From assembly GCF_013112225.1 (NCBI RefSeq), contig NZ_JABFHI010000004.1, positions 124,001 through 188,000 of the forward strand: DNA of 64,000 nucleotides, given 5' to 3'. Shown in pieces: positions 48,685 through 59,005 of this stretch. The position numbers and the translations under genes were made by a program. Each line of letters opens with the position of its first letter. The first letter of the stretch is position 1. Below the pieces are notes generated by a model. It ran no database searches, was not told where the DNA came from, and saw nothing but the letters and a program-made list of their open reading frames with translations. This DNA comes from Vreelandella azerica. GTDB lineage: Bacteria; Pseudomonadota; Gammaproteobacteria; Pseudomonadales; Halomonadaceae.

Positions 48685-49908
48685 CTAATCCAAACTGAAG
48701 GGTTGAATATCCCGAAAGATACCCGTCTTGGTCATATCCCGGCGCAGGCTGAAGGCTACCACGGCTGCCACAGGATCAACCTGCTCCAGCTGGTCAAAGT
48801 GGATACGGCACCACTGCTCACGGGTCACCTGGATACTGTAAAGATATTGATCAAGTTCTCCGCCCGTTGCAGGGTCAATCACCTGACGATAACCAGACAC
48901 TCTGGCTTCTTCAACGCTGGGCAGACGGGAAAAAATAGCCCCAATCACGCGAAACGCCACGCCATGCACGTAATCACGGTAAAGTTTACGCTGACGGGTG
49001 GCGCTGAGTTGTCGAGGGGTCAGTTTCAAGGCCTTGGCGGGCATCTGCCAGTAGTGACCCGGCATCTCGTCTTCATTGGGCAGGTCAATGTCCACCGCTA
49101 TGGTGCGCTCATTACTGCCTAAGTCAAAGTCAATCTGAGTCTCGCGCGGCCAGTCAATCTCCTCCAGCCGCTCGCGTAACGCCTGTTGCATGGCATCCAT
49201 ATCCGTATAGACGCCTGACTCTTCACGCTGCTGGCGAGCAGACTCAGCGGCATCAAAATCAGACTTGCGCTTTTCCCACCGCCGATAAGCGCTGTCAAAA
49301 GCTTGCTGACGCCGACCTTGCTCGGCTTCCAGGCGCTTGCGTGTGGCCGGCCATAGGCGCTGCCACCATTTCATTCTGAGCGGCGCCGGTGGCGACGGTG
49401 CGGGTGCTGCAAAGGATTGAGGGGTATAGCCGCGGGTATCCGGGCAAGGCGTGCTCCAATGCAGCTGACCCAGCACATCAACAGCCGCATTGCGCTGATC
49501 ACAGATAACCTGAAGACGCTCGCGGATCATCTCTTCGCCCTGGCGCTTGACCTCCCGGACATCCTCGCTGGAAAGCGGCTGGCCGTCTGGCCATTGGTAA
49601 TCAACGTTACCCTTATCATCAACCGCCAGTCGCAGGTCGATATGGCCTGACTCAGGCAGGCGTGACGTGGTGTTATCAGGCCCGGAAGCGGGGGAAGCAG
49701 CGGATGATGGGCTTCTGGCTCCTCGCCGATTCAGTTTAGTGCGGTAAGCAAGTCCTGTACCTGGAATACCGGCATGGGCATGGGCGCCACTTGGCCCGAT
49801 ACTGACACTGGCGCCACGCGGCCCGACCGATAGCCCCAGCCCCCGTTTGCTAAGGTTGAGCCGCACGCCTGGTGCCAGCCTGATCCGTCGTTGAAATCGA
49901 AACGCCAT
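48685..49908 (-). CDS. DUF4236 domain-containing protein
   Basis: The first about 55 residues match the short DUF4236 domain ([53 protein letters not shown]), usually found at the N-terminus of proteins of unknown function. The rest is a charged region ([24 protein letters not shown] helix around 180-230), probably coiled-coil, and a C-terminal alpha/beta part with [20 protein letters not shown] and [20 protein letters not shown]. Length is 407 residues. No function can be assigned. Confidence 0.75.
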   Translation of the reverse strand: MAFRFQRRIRLAPGVRLNLSKRGLGLSVGPRGASVSIGPSGAHAHAGIPGTGLAYRTKLNRRGARSPSSAASPASGPDNTTSRLPESGHIDLRLAVDDKGNVDYQWPDGQPLSSEDVREVKRQGEEMIRERLQVICDQRNAAVDVLGQLHWSTPCPDTRGYTPQSFAAPAPSPPAPLRMKWWQRLWPATRKRLEAEQGRRQQAFDSAYRRWEKRKSDFDAAESARQQREESGVYTDMDAMQQALRERLEEIDWPRETQIDFDLGSNERTIAVDIDLPNEDEMPGHYWQMPAKALKLTPRQLSATRQRKLYRDYVHGVAFRVIGAIFSRLPSVEEARVSGYRQVIDPATGGELDQYLYSIQVTREQWCRIHFDQLEQVDPVAAVVAFSLRRDMTKTGIFRDIQPFSLD

Positions 49909-49994
49909 TGACTATGTGTTACCCAAACGCTTGTATCGCATTGTCCAACTCAATTTTTAATCGGCTAGCTACTTAAAACAAATGATAAATTCAA

Positions 49995-50732
49995 TCATGC
50001 AATGATTCCATCATCGCCTGTCGTCACTCCGACCTCGTTCCCGCCACTGATGGCAAACTCAAATTCGAGCACTCCACTGGTAGAGCCATTGGTCGCAGAA
50101 AGTGAATAGCTTGCCGTTGTGATACCACCGCTACTGAAGCTTGATGATGACGTCGATAAAGCTCCCCCGCCCTGCAAGGATACATCATCCAGAGTAACTG
50201 TAGAGGGATACTCCAGAGTAAAACTGATGCTGTTGCTGCCTGATGTCCATTGATCACTCAAAGTCAGTTCCAGGCGTAAAAGATTCGGGTCTGTTTCGGG
50301 TTCGGGTTCGGGTTCGGGTTCGGGTTCGGGTTCGGGTTCGGGTTCGGGTTCGGGTTCGGGTTCGGGATTTTGACAGCCTGGATATTGTTCTCAAGCGCTT
50401 GTTTATCATCTTCTGCGGCGGCTTGTGCCAGCGTAAATGCTAAAGATGAAAGCGTTAATGCACCGCTATCAAGTTGCTCAGCCCAGTAATTACGGCCCTG
50501 GCTTCAGCATCACGGCCTAACAAATGCTGATAAAGCGTATTCACCTGCTGTTGGGGAGTCTAGTCTGTCCAGCATAAAGTTCATCAAACTCAGGCGCTTG
50601 TGTGAACGCTTGGTTTACCGCATCAAGTCCACTGGCCTCAAGCTGTTCCGCCCAATAAAGGAGCCCCACCCAATCAGCGAGGCGGTTATAGACAGTCAAA
50701 TAAAGCGTTTAAATATCAGTACGACCGGGCAT
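49995..50732 (-). pseudogene. Degraded DUF4214-type secreted protein gene with a Pro-Glu linker
   Basis: Pieces of one protein are spread over several frames. MPGRTDI is followed by an in-frame TAA, then TLYLTVYNRLADWVGLLYWA with EQLEASGLDAVNQAFTQAPE (one DUF4214 repeat). After a frame change comes QQQVNTLYQHLLGRDAEA, and after another RNYWAEQLDSGALTLSSLAF (a second repeat). A frame then reads through the hexamer repeat as Pro-Glu and into a C-terminal beta-rich Ser/Gly/Thr segment (SDQWTSGSNSISFTLEYPST). DUF4214 proteins are often secreted or surface-associated. The stop and at least two or three frame breaks make it non-functional as read, though some breaks may be sequence errors. Confidence 0.6.
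50297..50366. repeat. Hexanucleotide microsatellite (CGGGTT)n encoding Pro-Glu
   Basis: Eleven complete CGGGTT units and a partial one lie in tandem without interruption. On the minus strand the reading frame that enters the downstream C-terminal segment translates it as alternating Pro and Glu, a typical stiff periplasmic or extracellular linker. Unit length is a multiple of three, so gain or loss of units changes linker length without a frameshift. Confidence 0.92.
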
Positions 50733-51110
50733 CGTCCTTCTCTATGATTGATGATTATGTGACTGATTTACATATTAATTTAATAATTACAATTTGTAAT
50801 ACATAAGTAAACAATAACAACACAGTAAGGATAAGGAAAGGAACTAATAGGATGGTCGCAGCGATGATCAACAAACATCGCCCTCTTGATGGCAGGCGCC
50901 AGTATTTGAAAGGTGGATATGCAACTTAATGATTACGCCTGATAGTCGGCGACGTTAGTTTGGCACGAATTGCAAAAAATTGACCGGATTGGTCAACTCA
51001 GCACACGTGTTTATTTCTAGCATGATGTCTTGGCCCATTCTGGTGATGACCAGACTCCACGGCTGAAAACTACATCGGCTATCTCCAATAACAACAGCAA
51101 AGGCTACACA
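50733..51110. other. Intergenic AT-rich region before the binding-protein gene
   Basis: There is no convincing gene. A 25-codon frame starting at an ATG near 50851 has a GGA-rich leader but no recognisable product. A short perfect inverted repeat lies at 50980-50996. The base composition is more AT-rich than the flanking genes. Confidence 0.55.
50980..50996. promoter_or_regulatory. Inverted repeat TTGACC-N5-GGTCAA upstream of the binding-protein gene
   Basis: Perfect 6-bp arms around GGATT, about 115 bp before the start codon at 51111. The shape is that of a dimeric regulator site and loosely resembles GntR/FadR-type sites. Which regulator binds is unknown; the AraC protein at the end of the cluster is one candidate. 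Confidence 0.4.
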
Positions 51111-52334
51111 ATGAAAATAACGCAATGTCTTTTCCTCGGTACCCTCGCTACATCCGTAATGATGGCTGGTCACGCCGACGCTGACGAGATTACTGACAAC
51201 GAAATCCGAATCGGTTATCTGGCAGATATGTCCGGTGCTTACCGTGACCCCATTGGCCCACTGGGCCAAGACGCCATCGAGATGGCTATCGAGGAGGTGG
51301 GTGGCAACATCGCCGGTGCTAACATACAACTGTTCAGCGCCGATGATCGCAACAGCCCCGACGTTGGCTCCAGCGTGGTTCGCGGCTGGATTGATGAACA
51401 AAACGTGGATATGGTGACAGGGCTTGTTGCCTCATCGGTCACTCTGGCGGCCGTCAGGCTGCTGGAAGAGGAAAACCGCCTGGGATTGGTCAATGGCGCT
51501 GTCTCTTCCGGGGTGACGAATGAAAGCTGTTCTCCAAACCATATTCATTGGGTCTACGACACCTGGGCAATGTCCAACGGCACCGCCAGCGCCATCACTC
51601 AGGAAGGTAATACCGACTGGTTTCTGCTCAGTGCCGACTATTCCTTTGGTCATGCGCTTGAGCGCGATGTGACCCGCGTAGTGCAAGAAAACGGCGGTAC
51701 CATCGTCGATTCCATTCGGCATCCTTTCCCCAGTAATGATTTCTCCTCCTTCATGCTACAGGCCCAGGCATCTGGTGCTGATGTGATAGCCCTGAATAAC
51801 GCAGGTTCTGACACGACCAATGCCATTCGTACTGCAGGCGAGTTTGGTATTACTCAAGCGGGGCAGATTCTGGCTGGAATGGTACTGTTCAGTACCGATG
51901 TACGCAGTCTCGGGCTGGAAGCAGCACAAGGCCTACAGTTCACCACGGCCTGGTACTACGACCTGAATGATGAAGCACGCGCCTGGGCTGAACGCTTTAA
52001 AGAGCGCACTGGCAGCATGCCTACTCAGGTTCACGCGGGCCTCTATTCCAGCACCCTTCACTACCTGCAGGCAGTCGATGCCGCCGGCACCGACGAAGCA
52101 CTGGCGGTCCGCCAACAGATGGCCGCTACTCCGGTTGACGATATGTTTGCCAGCGGTGGGTATATCCGCGAGGACGGCCGCATGGTTCATGACATGTACC
52201 TGGTGGAAGTCAAAACACCCAGCGAGTCGACTGATGAAGACGACCTGTTCCGCCTGGTAAGCACTATTCCTGCTGAAGAAGCTTTCCGCCCCTTGAGCGA
52301 GAGCGACTGCCCCCTGGTCAATAACAACCGTTAA
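51111..52334 (+). CDS. ABC-type branched-chain amino acid/amide substrate-binding protein
   Basis: This is a periplasmic binding protein of the LivJ/urea-amide type (periplasmic-binding fold I). From the ATG at 51111 it has a signal peptide (FLGTLATSVMMAGHADA), then IRIGYLADMSGAYRDPIGPL, GLVASSVTLAAVRLLEEENR, TDWFLLSADYSFGHALERDV, and LQFTTAWYYDLNDEARAWAE. No permease or ATPase gene is nearby, so it is an orphan subunit here. It leads an acyl-CoA operon (two ligases, dehydrogenase, thiolase) 48 bp downstream, so it probably recognises the carboxylic acid or precursor the cluster degrades (inference). Confidence 0.88.
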   Translation: MKITQCLFLGTLATSVMMAGHADADEITDNEIRIGYLADMSGAYRDPIGPLGQDAIEMAIEEVGGNIAGANIQLFSADDRNSPDVGSSVVRGWIDEQNVDMVTGLVASSVTLAAVRLLEEENRLGLVNGAVSSGVTNESCSPNHIHWVYDTWAMSNGTASAITQEGNTDWFLLSADYSFGHALERDVTRVVQENGGTIVDSIRHPFPSNDFSSFMLQAQASGADVIALNNAGSDTTNAIRTAGEFGITQAGQILAGMVLFSTDVRSLGLEAAQGLQFTTAWYYDLNDEARAWAERFKERTGSMPTQVHAGLYSSTLHYLQAVDAAGTDEALAVRQQMAATPVDDMFASGGYIREDGRMVHDMYLVEVKTPSESTDEDDLFRLVSTIPAEEAFRPLSESDCPLVNNNR

Positions 52335-52382
52335 TCCTTCTCTCTTTCTGACAACAATACCAACGAAGGAGATGTGATCACC

Positions 52383-53920
52383 ATGCAAAGCCGTATCCAG
52401 CAAAACACCATCGGTGCCGCATTTGCACGCAGCGCCAGAAAAAATGCCAGCTGTATGGCACTGACATTTAACCAACGTCAGTGGCGCTATGACGACCTGA
52501 ACCGGTCTGTCAACCGAGTTGCCAACCACCTTCTGGCTAAAGGGCTTAAGCCAGGGGATCGCCTGGCCGTCTATGGTAAAAACTCAGATGCCTATGTAAT
52601 CGCCTGGCTGGCAGCTAGCCGCGCTGGCCTGGTTCACGTACCGATCAACTTCGCTCTGAGCAGTGAGGAACTAAGCTATATCCTTGGGCAATCCGGCGCC
52701 AGCGGGTTATTAAGTGATAAAAGCCTGGCTGATACCGTCAACGCTGCCTGCCTATCGCATCACCTGACGCTCTCCGGCACGCTACACGCCGAAGAGAACA
52801 CGGACTTAGATGTGCTTCAGATAGCCCTGGCCACAGGGGATGATGAGGAACCCGAGGTAGAGCTGGATAGCCAGAGTCTGGCACAGCTACTGTATACGTC
52901 GGGCACTACCGCCGCCCCCAAGGCAGCAATGATGACGCATCAGGCGCTGCTGGCCGAGTACATGGCCTGCATGGTGACTCTGGAAATCAAGAGCAGCGAG
53001 CCAATGCTTGCTGCTCTGCCGCTTTACCATTCTGCACAGATGCATGTCTTCCTGATGCCGGCATTGCTGTTGGGTGCCCCGGTGCACCTGCGCGAAGCGC
53101 CCACGCCGGATGACTGTCTGGCACAGATCCAACATCACGGTATTGCCTCGTTCTTCGCCCCGCCAACGGTATGGATCGGCCTGCTGCGCCACCCCGATTT
53201 TGACACCCACGACTTGAGCCACCTGAAAAAAGCCTATTACGGCGCCTCGATCATGCCGGTACCGGTACTCGACGAACTGCGCCAGCGAATCCCCGGCGTG
53301 GGACTCTATAACTGCTACGGGCAAAGTGAGATTGCCCCCTTGCCACGGTATTGAGGCCTGAAGAACATCATGACCGTCCCGCCTCGGCGGGCCGCCCCAT
53401 ACTGACGGTCGAGACACGCATTGTCGACGTCGAGATGAACGACGTGCCAGCAGGACAACACGGCGAGATTGTTCACCGTTCGCCCCACTTGCTCACCGGT
53501 TACTGGGACAAACCCGAGATGACTGAAGAAGCATTTATGGGTGGCTGGTTTCACTCCGGCGATGTGGGTTATATGGATGAGGCGGGATATCTCTTTGTGG
53601 TTGACCGCATCAAGGACGTGATCAATACCGGCGGCATCGTGGTTGCCAGCCGTGAGGTGGAAGAGGTGCTTTTTCAACACCCCTGCGTATCGGAAGTTGC
53701 TGTAATCGGCCTGCCTGATGATAGATGGATAGAGGCAATCACGGCTGTGGTGGTGCTCAAAGAAGGGAAAGAAGTGAGCGAAGCAGCGCTGATCGAGCAT
53801 GCCAAAGGCCTCATGGCGCACTACAAGGTGCCCAAGCAGATCCATTTTGCTGACAGCTTGCCAAAAAGCACCGCCGGCAAGATCCTCAAGCGCTATCTGC
53901 GCAAGGAGCTCCACGCGTGA
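52383..53920 (+). CDS. AMP-forming acyl-CoA ligase (1), frame break near 53342
   Basis: This ANL-superfamily ligase is about 512 residues after correction. The adenylate loop reads LLYTSGTTAAPKAAMMTHQA, with Ala in place of the usual Gly residues of TSGTTGxPKG. Later come YNCYGQSEIAPLA and the A8 and C-terminal motifs GWFHSGDVGYMDEAGYLFVV, DRIKDVINTGGIVVASREVE and the catalytic Lys in PKSTAGKILKRYLRKEL. The frame is lost at IAPL and regained if one G is added at 53342. The ATG at 52383 is nine bases after a GTG alternative. It overlaps the next gene by four bases. Confidence 0.88.
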
Positions 53921-55070
53921 CTATTAACACACCAGAGGATGAACTGACCCCACTGTTCCACGACATGATCTGCCGTTTTCTGGAGCAGGAAGTTGCCCCC
54001 ACTACGATTCCTGGGAAGCAGCTGGCGAAGTACCGCGCGCACTGTGGCAGCACATGGGCGAAAAGGGGCTACTGGGTATCGATATGCCTGATACGCTGGG
54101 AGGTGCCGGCGCAGATTTCACCATCACTCAGCTCGTTATCGAGGAAATCTCGCGACATGGCTTTGGCGGATTGGCCAGCGCCTATAATATCCATGCCAAT
54201 ATTGTAATGCCTTACCTTTGGCACATCGCCACGCCCGCACAGCAAGAGCGCTGGCTGCCGGCCATGGCCAAAGGAGACGCGATCGGCGCTATTGCCATGA
54301 CTGAACCCGGCGCTGGCAGCGACATGGCAGCCATGAAGACCCGCGCACAGCGTACCGAGCATGGCTGGCAGCTAGACGGCAGCAAGGTGTTTATCACCAA
54401 CGGCCAGGTAGCGGATATGGTCATTGTCTGCGCCAAGACAGATCCCGGCGCCGGGTCCAAAGGTGTTTCACTGTTTTTGGTGGATACAAGCTTGCCTGGC
54501 TTCTCCCGTGGTCACCCCATCAGAAAAATCGGCCAGCACGCCAGCGATACCGCCGAACTGTTTTTCGACGGCATTGAATTGCCCGAGGATGCCCTGCTGG
54601 GTGAAGAAGGCGCGGGCTTTGTCTACCTGATGCAAGAACTGCCCAGAGAGCGTTTGGGCGTAGGGGCGCAAGCCCTCGGTGCTATGGAGGGGTCTCTTGC
54701 ATTGACACTGGAATATGTCCAGGAACGCCGCGCCTTTGGTCAACGCATAGGCGATTTTCAGAATACTCGTTTTACACTTGCCGAGGTGCGGGCAGATATC
54801 GAAATGGGCCGCGCCTACCTGGAAAAGTGCATGTCCCAGTATCGTCACGGCAAGATGGGACCCACCGAGGCTGCGATTCTGAAACTTCGCCTTACCGAGA
54901 TGCAGTGCTCCACAGCCAACACCTGTTTGCAGCTGTTTGGCGGCTACGGCTATACCCACGAATACCCGATTTCACGCTTCTATCTTGATGCACGCGTGCA
55001 GACGATTTACGCGGGCACCTCGGAAATCATGAAAGAGGTAGTGGCTCGTTCGCTGCTGGGCAAACCCTGA
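53917..55070 (+). CDS. Acyl-CoA dehydrogenase (frame break near 53998)
   Basis: This FAD-dependent short-chain-type dehydrogenase of about 384 residues after correction introduces the alpha-beta double bond in an acyl-CoA. It starts at a GTG overlapping the ligase stop. The first 28 residues (TPEDELTPLFHDMICRFLEQ) are in one frame; after adding one C to the run at 53996-54000 it continues as HYDSWEAAGEVPRALWQHMG. Motifs are IGAIAMTEPGAGSDMAAMKT, the adenine-side GWQLDGSKVFITNG, RAFGQRIGDFQNTRFTLAEV and the catalytic Glu region YAGTSEIMKEVVAR. Confidence 0.92.
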
Positions 55071-55117
55071 CAGACATTCAGTTTAATCTGCTTATTCCGC
55101 TAAAGAAGGGTAAACGC

Positions 55118-56305
55118 ATGCGTTTTGATTCTGTTGTCATCCTTAGCGGCGTCCGTACGGCCATTGGCGGCTTCGGTGGCAGCCTTGCGGGGCTTGCTCC
55201 ATTTGAGCTAGGTACCATTACCGCCCGGGAAGCCATCAAGCGCTCTGGCGTCGACGCCAGCGACGTAGACCATGCGGTCTATGGCCATATCATCACCACC
55301 GCCCCACAGGATGCCTATCTTGCCCGTCATATTGCGCGAGAGGCAGGCATGCCCGACAGCGCTGGCGCCTTGAACGTCAACCGCTTATGTGGCTCAGGCG
55401 TACAGGCGCTGCTGTCAGCGGCTCAGCAGATCGCTCTGGGCGATAGCTGTCTTGCTCTTGCAGGTGGCGCGGAATCAATGAGCCGTGGCGCTACCTTGCT
55501 ACCATCACAATCACGCTCAGGGCTACACATGGGCCATGCCGTCATCACTGACCTGACGTTAGGTATCCTGAGCGACCCCTTTGGCAGCGGCCACATGGGG
55601 ATAACCGCCGAGAACATTGCCAAGCAGTACGGCCTTACCCGGGAGGACGTCGATATCTTCGCCATGGAGAGCCACCACAAGGCGGCGCGCGCCATCAGTG
55701 AACAGCGCTTTACCGAACAGATAGTGCCGGTTACTGTGCGTACAGGTAAAAAGGAATATATTTTTGATCAGGACGAGCACGTTCGTGCAGGCGTCACGTT
55801 AGACGACCTTGCCAGACTCAAACCGGCTTTCCAGAAGGATGGCATTGCCACCGCTGGCAATTCCTCGGGACTCAACGACGGTGCCGCAAGCCTGGTACTG
55901 GCAGATGCCGACGAAGCCCAGCGCCGTAGCCTGACTCCAAGAGCACGGCTTTTGGTAGGCACGAGTAGCGGTGTCGAACCGCATTTGATGGGGCTTGGCC
56001 CGATCCCTGCTGTCACCCGCTGTCTTTCCCAGGCAGGCCTATCGATCTGCGATATTGACGTCATTGAGTCTAACGAGGCTTTTGCGGCCCAAGCCATGGC
56101 AGTGGCCCACTCGCTCGACTTTCCTGCAGAGCGGCTTAATCCCAATGGCGGTGCGGTGGGGCTTGGGCACCCGGTTGGCGCCACTGGCGCTATTCTGACA
56201 CTCAAGGCGCTGGCCGAACTTGAACGCACCGGTGGCCGCTACGGGTTAATTACCCTGTGCATCGGCGGCGGCCAGGGCATAGCAATGCTGATTGAACGCT
56301 GTTAA
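55118..56305 (+). CDS. Acetyl-CoA acyltransferase/acetyltransferase (thiolase)
   Basis: This thiolase II of 395 residues, with no frame problems, cleaves 3-ketoacyl-CoA to acetyl-CoA or condenses it in reverse. The acylation Cys is in NVNRLCGSGVQALLSAA, the active-site His in GLGHPVGATGAILTLKALAE, and the second Cys in LITLCIGGGQGIAM; IESNEAFAAQAMAVAH is also present. It lies between the dehydrogenase and the second ligase in the same orientation. Confidence 0.95.
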   Translation: MRFDSVVILSGVRTAIGGFGGSLAGLAPFELGTITAREAIKRSGVDASDVDHAVYGHIITTAPQDAYLARHIAREAGMPDSAGALNVNRLCGSGVQALLSAAQQIALGDSCLALAGGAESMSRGATLLPSQSRSGLHMGHAVITDLTLGILSDPFGSGHMGITAENIAKQYGLTREDVDIFAMESHHKAARAISEQRFTEQIVPVTVRTGKKEYIFDQDEHVRAGVTLDDLARLKPAFQKDGIATAGNSSGLNDGAASLVLADADEAQRRSLTPRARLLVGTSSGVEPHLMGLGPIPAVTRCLSQAGLSICDIDVIESNEAFAAQAMAVAHSLDFPAERLNPNGGAVGLGHPVGATGAILTLKALAELERTGGRYGLITLCIGGGQGIAMLIERC

Positions 56306-56331
56306 TTCATCCGCACAAAGGATCCACAATA

Positions 56332-57983
56332 ATGACAACTGTCACACCTAAAATTCTGCCTCCCACGGCGTCGGCAACCAACCCACCTCTTTTAATCAGC
56401 GAACTGCTGGAAAGCGGCGTGCGCATGGGAGGGGACAATCAGATTGTTTACCGCGACATAAGCCGTCACAGCTACACCCGCTTTCAGGAAAGGGTTCACC
56501 AACTGGCTCACCTGCTGACCTCCCAGGGCGTGCAGGCCGGCGACGTGGTCGCGATGCTTGACTGGGATAGCCATCGCTACCTGGAAGCTTTTTTGCTGTA
56601 CCGATGATCGGGGCGGTGCTGCACACGGTGAACATTCGGCTCTCTCCCGAGCAGGTTCACTACACCATGGAACACGCCGAAGACGTCTACGTTCTTATCC
56701 ACTCGGACTTTATTTCCTTGTTGGAGCCACTTCACACGCGTCTGCCGCTTATTCGCGGGTATCTGCTTTGCCAGGACGAGCCAGAAAAGCCCGATACCAC
56801 CTTACCCCTTGCAGGGGAATATGAAGCTCTGCTTGCCAGCCAGCCCACCCACTACAATTTCCCCACCTTCGATGAAAACGCCGTAGCCACGCTCTTTTAT
56901 ACCACTGGCACCACCGGCAACCCCAAGGGCGTCTACTTCACCCACCGCCAATTGGTGCTGCACACCCTGACCGAAGCCAGCACACTCCAGGCGCCCGGGT
57001 TTGAGCTTATCAATCGCGACAAGGTTTATATGCCGATCACGCCGATGTTCCACGTTCACGCCTGGGGCATTCCCTATACCGCGACGCTGCTGGGTGCTAC
57101 CCAGGTCTACCCCGGGCGCTACGAACCCGAGATGCTGATCAAACTCCTGGTCAACGAGAAGGTCGATTTCTCCCACTGTGTGCCAACACTGCTCGGCATG
57201 GTAGTGGGTGCCGAGGCGATTGAGTCAGGCAAGGTGGATCTCAGCGGTTGGAAAGTGCTGGTAGGTGGTAGCCCACTCACACAGGCGCTGTCACGCCGCG
57301 CCTGGGAGCTCGGCATCGATACCCGCAGTGCCTACGGAATGTCGGAAACCTGCCCGCTTCTGACGGCAGATATTCTGCCTGAGGATATTAACAAGGCTGA
57401 CTTCGAGACGCAGCTACCCTGGCGGTGTAAGGCCGGCATACCCATTCCATTGGTACACCTGCAGGTAGTCAATGAGGATGGCGAGCCATTACCCCACGAC
57501 GGCGAAATTGTGGGTGAAGTCCGTGTCCGGGCTCCCTGGCTGACTCAGGCTTACTACAAAGAAGTTGAGCGCAGCGAGGTACTATGGCGGGAGGGTTGGC
57601 TGCATACCGGGGATGTGGCAACAATGGATGCTCGCGGCTTCCTCCAGATCCGAGACCGTATCAAGGACGTCATCAAAACCGGGGGCGAATGGGTTTCCTC
57701 GCTTGAGCTTGAAAACCTGATTGCCCAGTCCCCTGACGTTGCCGAAGTCGCGGTGATCGGAGTAGCGGACGATAAATGGGGTGAACGGCCGGCTGCGCTA
57801 ATAGTACCCAGCGATCTTAATGCACCGCCAGAAAACGAGGACATTCAGGCATTTCTCAACCAGTTTGTCGAGCAGGGCAAGATCAAGCGCTGGGCACTGC
57901 CTTCTTTTATCCGTATCGTCGATGAGATACCCAAGACCAGCGTCGGCAAACTCGATAAAAAGCGTATTCGCCAGAATGTATGA
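56332..57983 (+). CDS. AMP-forming acyl-CoA ligase (2), frame break near 56592
   Basis: This is a fatty- or short-chain acyl-CoA ligase (DmdB-like subgroup of the ANL family), about 550 residues after correction. The N-terminal 91 residues (up to HRYLEAFF) and the remainder are in different frames; adding one T to the run at 56589-56594 gives EAFFAVPMIGAVLHTVNIRL. The adenylate loop is classical, LFYTTGTTGNPKGVYFTHRQ, followed by MFHVHAWGIPYTATLLGATQ, AYGMSETCPL, GWLHTGDVATMDARGFLQIR and the Lys in KTSVGKLDKKRIRQ. It is the last plus-strand gene of the cluster. Confidence 0.9.
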
Positions 57984-57998
57984 GTACTGGCCAGTCAG

Positions 57999-59005
57999 TC
58001 AGGGCGTTGGCATCACGCTGGCACGCCGATAGGCGGCGGGTGAGTTGCCTGTCCAGATGCGGAATGCGCGGCTGAAACAGGCCTGGTCTTCAAAACCGAG
58101 CCGTTCGGCAATACCCACGAGCGGTTCGCTGCTGCGGGTAAGCGCCTCGACAGCCATATCACGGCGTAGCTCGTCCTTGACCGCCTGAAAGTGCGTGCCC
58201 TCAATGTTCAAACGTCGCGAGAGGGTACGCACCGACATATTCAGCGCTTCTGCCACCTCTTTTACATTGGCAGGAGGGCCCTTTCGCAGTAACGCATACT
58301 CCTTGACCAGATACTCCCGGACGCGGTGCGAAAATAGCCTGTCTTCAAAGGACACATAAAACCAGTCCGCCGGCGCCCGCTTGAGGAACTCACCGAGCTG
58401 GCGTTTGGTTTGACGAATAGGCTCTTCCAGCAGCGCGCGATCGAAATAGAACACCGTCTGTGGGCAATCAAAGGTGACGCTCCCCGGGTAGAAGTACAAA
58501 TAATCTGCGCTATGCTGAGGCTTTGCGTAGGCACACTCCATCATCGCTGGAGGAATCTTGCGCGCAATCAGCCAAGAGGCAATACCATGAAAAAGCTTGA
58601 GCATCAATTCATGTATCAGCACGCGATTGCCATTCAATGGCTGCTTTTCAACCAATGCAATACGCGCCAGATCCCCTTCCGTGCTGTAATCGTAGGCAAA
58701 TTCATCAAGCAGAATATGGAAAAACATCGTATAGCGATGAAGCGCCACCTTGAGCGTCGGCGCTTCCATTAGGCTTAAACACAGGAACTTGAGAGTACCG
58801 CCGCGCAGGGGCGCGCAAAAAACCCCGGTGTTTCGTCGTCGTACTCATTAACCAACAGCCGATAGAGGGTGGCAAACTGAGCGACCGTCACCCGACCGTG
58901 GGATGAATGCAGCAAAAAAGGTGAAATACCTGCACGCTTAAGGTAACTCTGCTGCGACATCGCTACCTGCGGCAAGCCATCAAACAATGACCTGACAAAG
59001 TGCAT
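57999..59005 (-). CDS. AraC-family regulator with AraC-type N-terminal domain (frame break near 58809)
   Basis: After correction it is about 335 residues: an N-terminal ligand-sensing domain of the OruR/Arabinose_bd kind (AMSQQSYLKRAGISPFLLHS, LYRLLVNEYDDETPGFFARP, then LRGGTLKFLCLSLME) and a C-terminal double HTH (VKEVAEALNMSVRTLSRRLN, LVGIAERLGFEDQACFSRAF, RIWTGNSPAAYRR). The frame break at FARP is restored by adding one base to the run at 58808-58811. It converges on the acyl-CoA cluster and is the likely activator of that operon. No conserved target site could be identified. Confidence 0.85.

Noticed and set aside
50297..50366. CRISPR array or DnaA/iteron cluster
   Set aside because: The repeat is a contiguous hexamer without spacers, lies in a reading frame, and has no cas or rep genes nearby.
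51111..57983. DMSP/methylmercaptopropionate (Dmd) pathway
   Set aside because: The second ligase is DmdB-like, but the dehydrogenase is a short 384-residue type unlike DmdC, and no DmdD-type hydratase is in the cluster.
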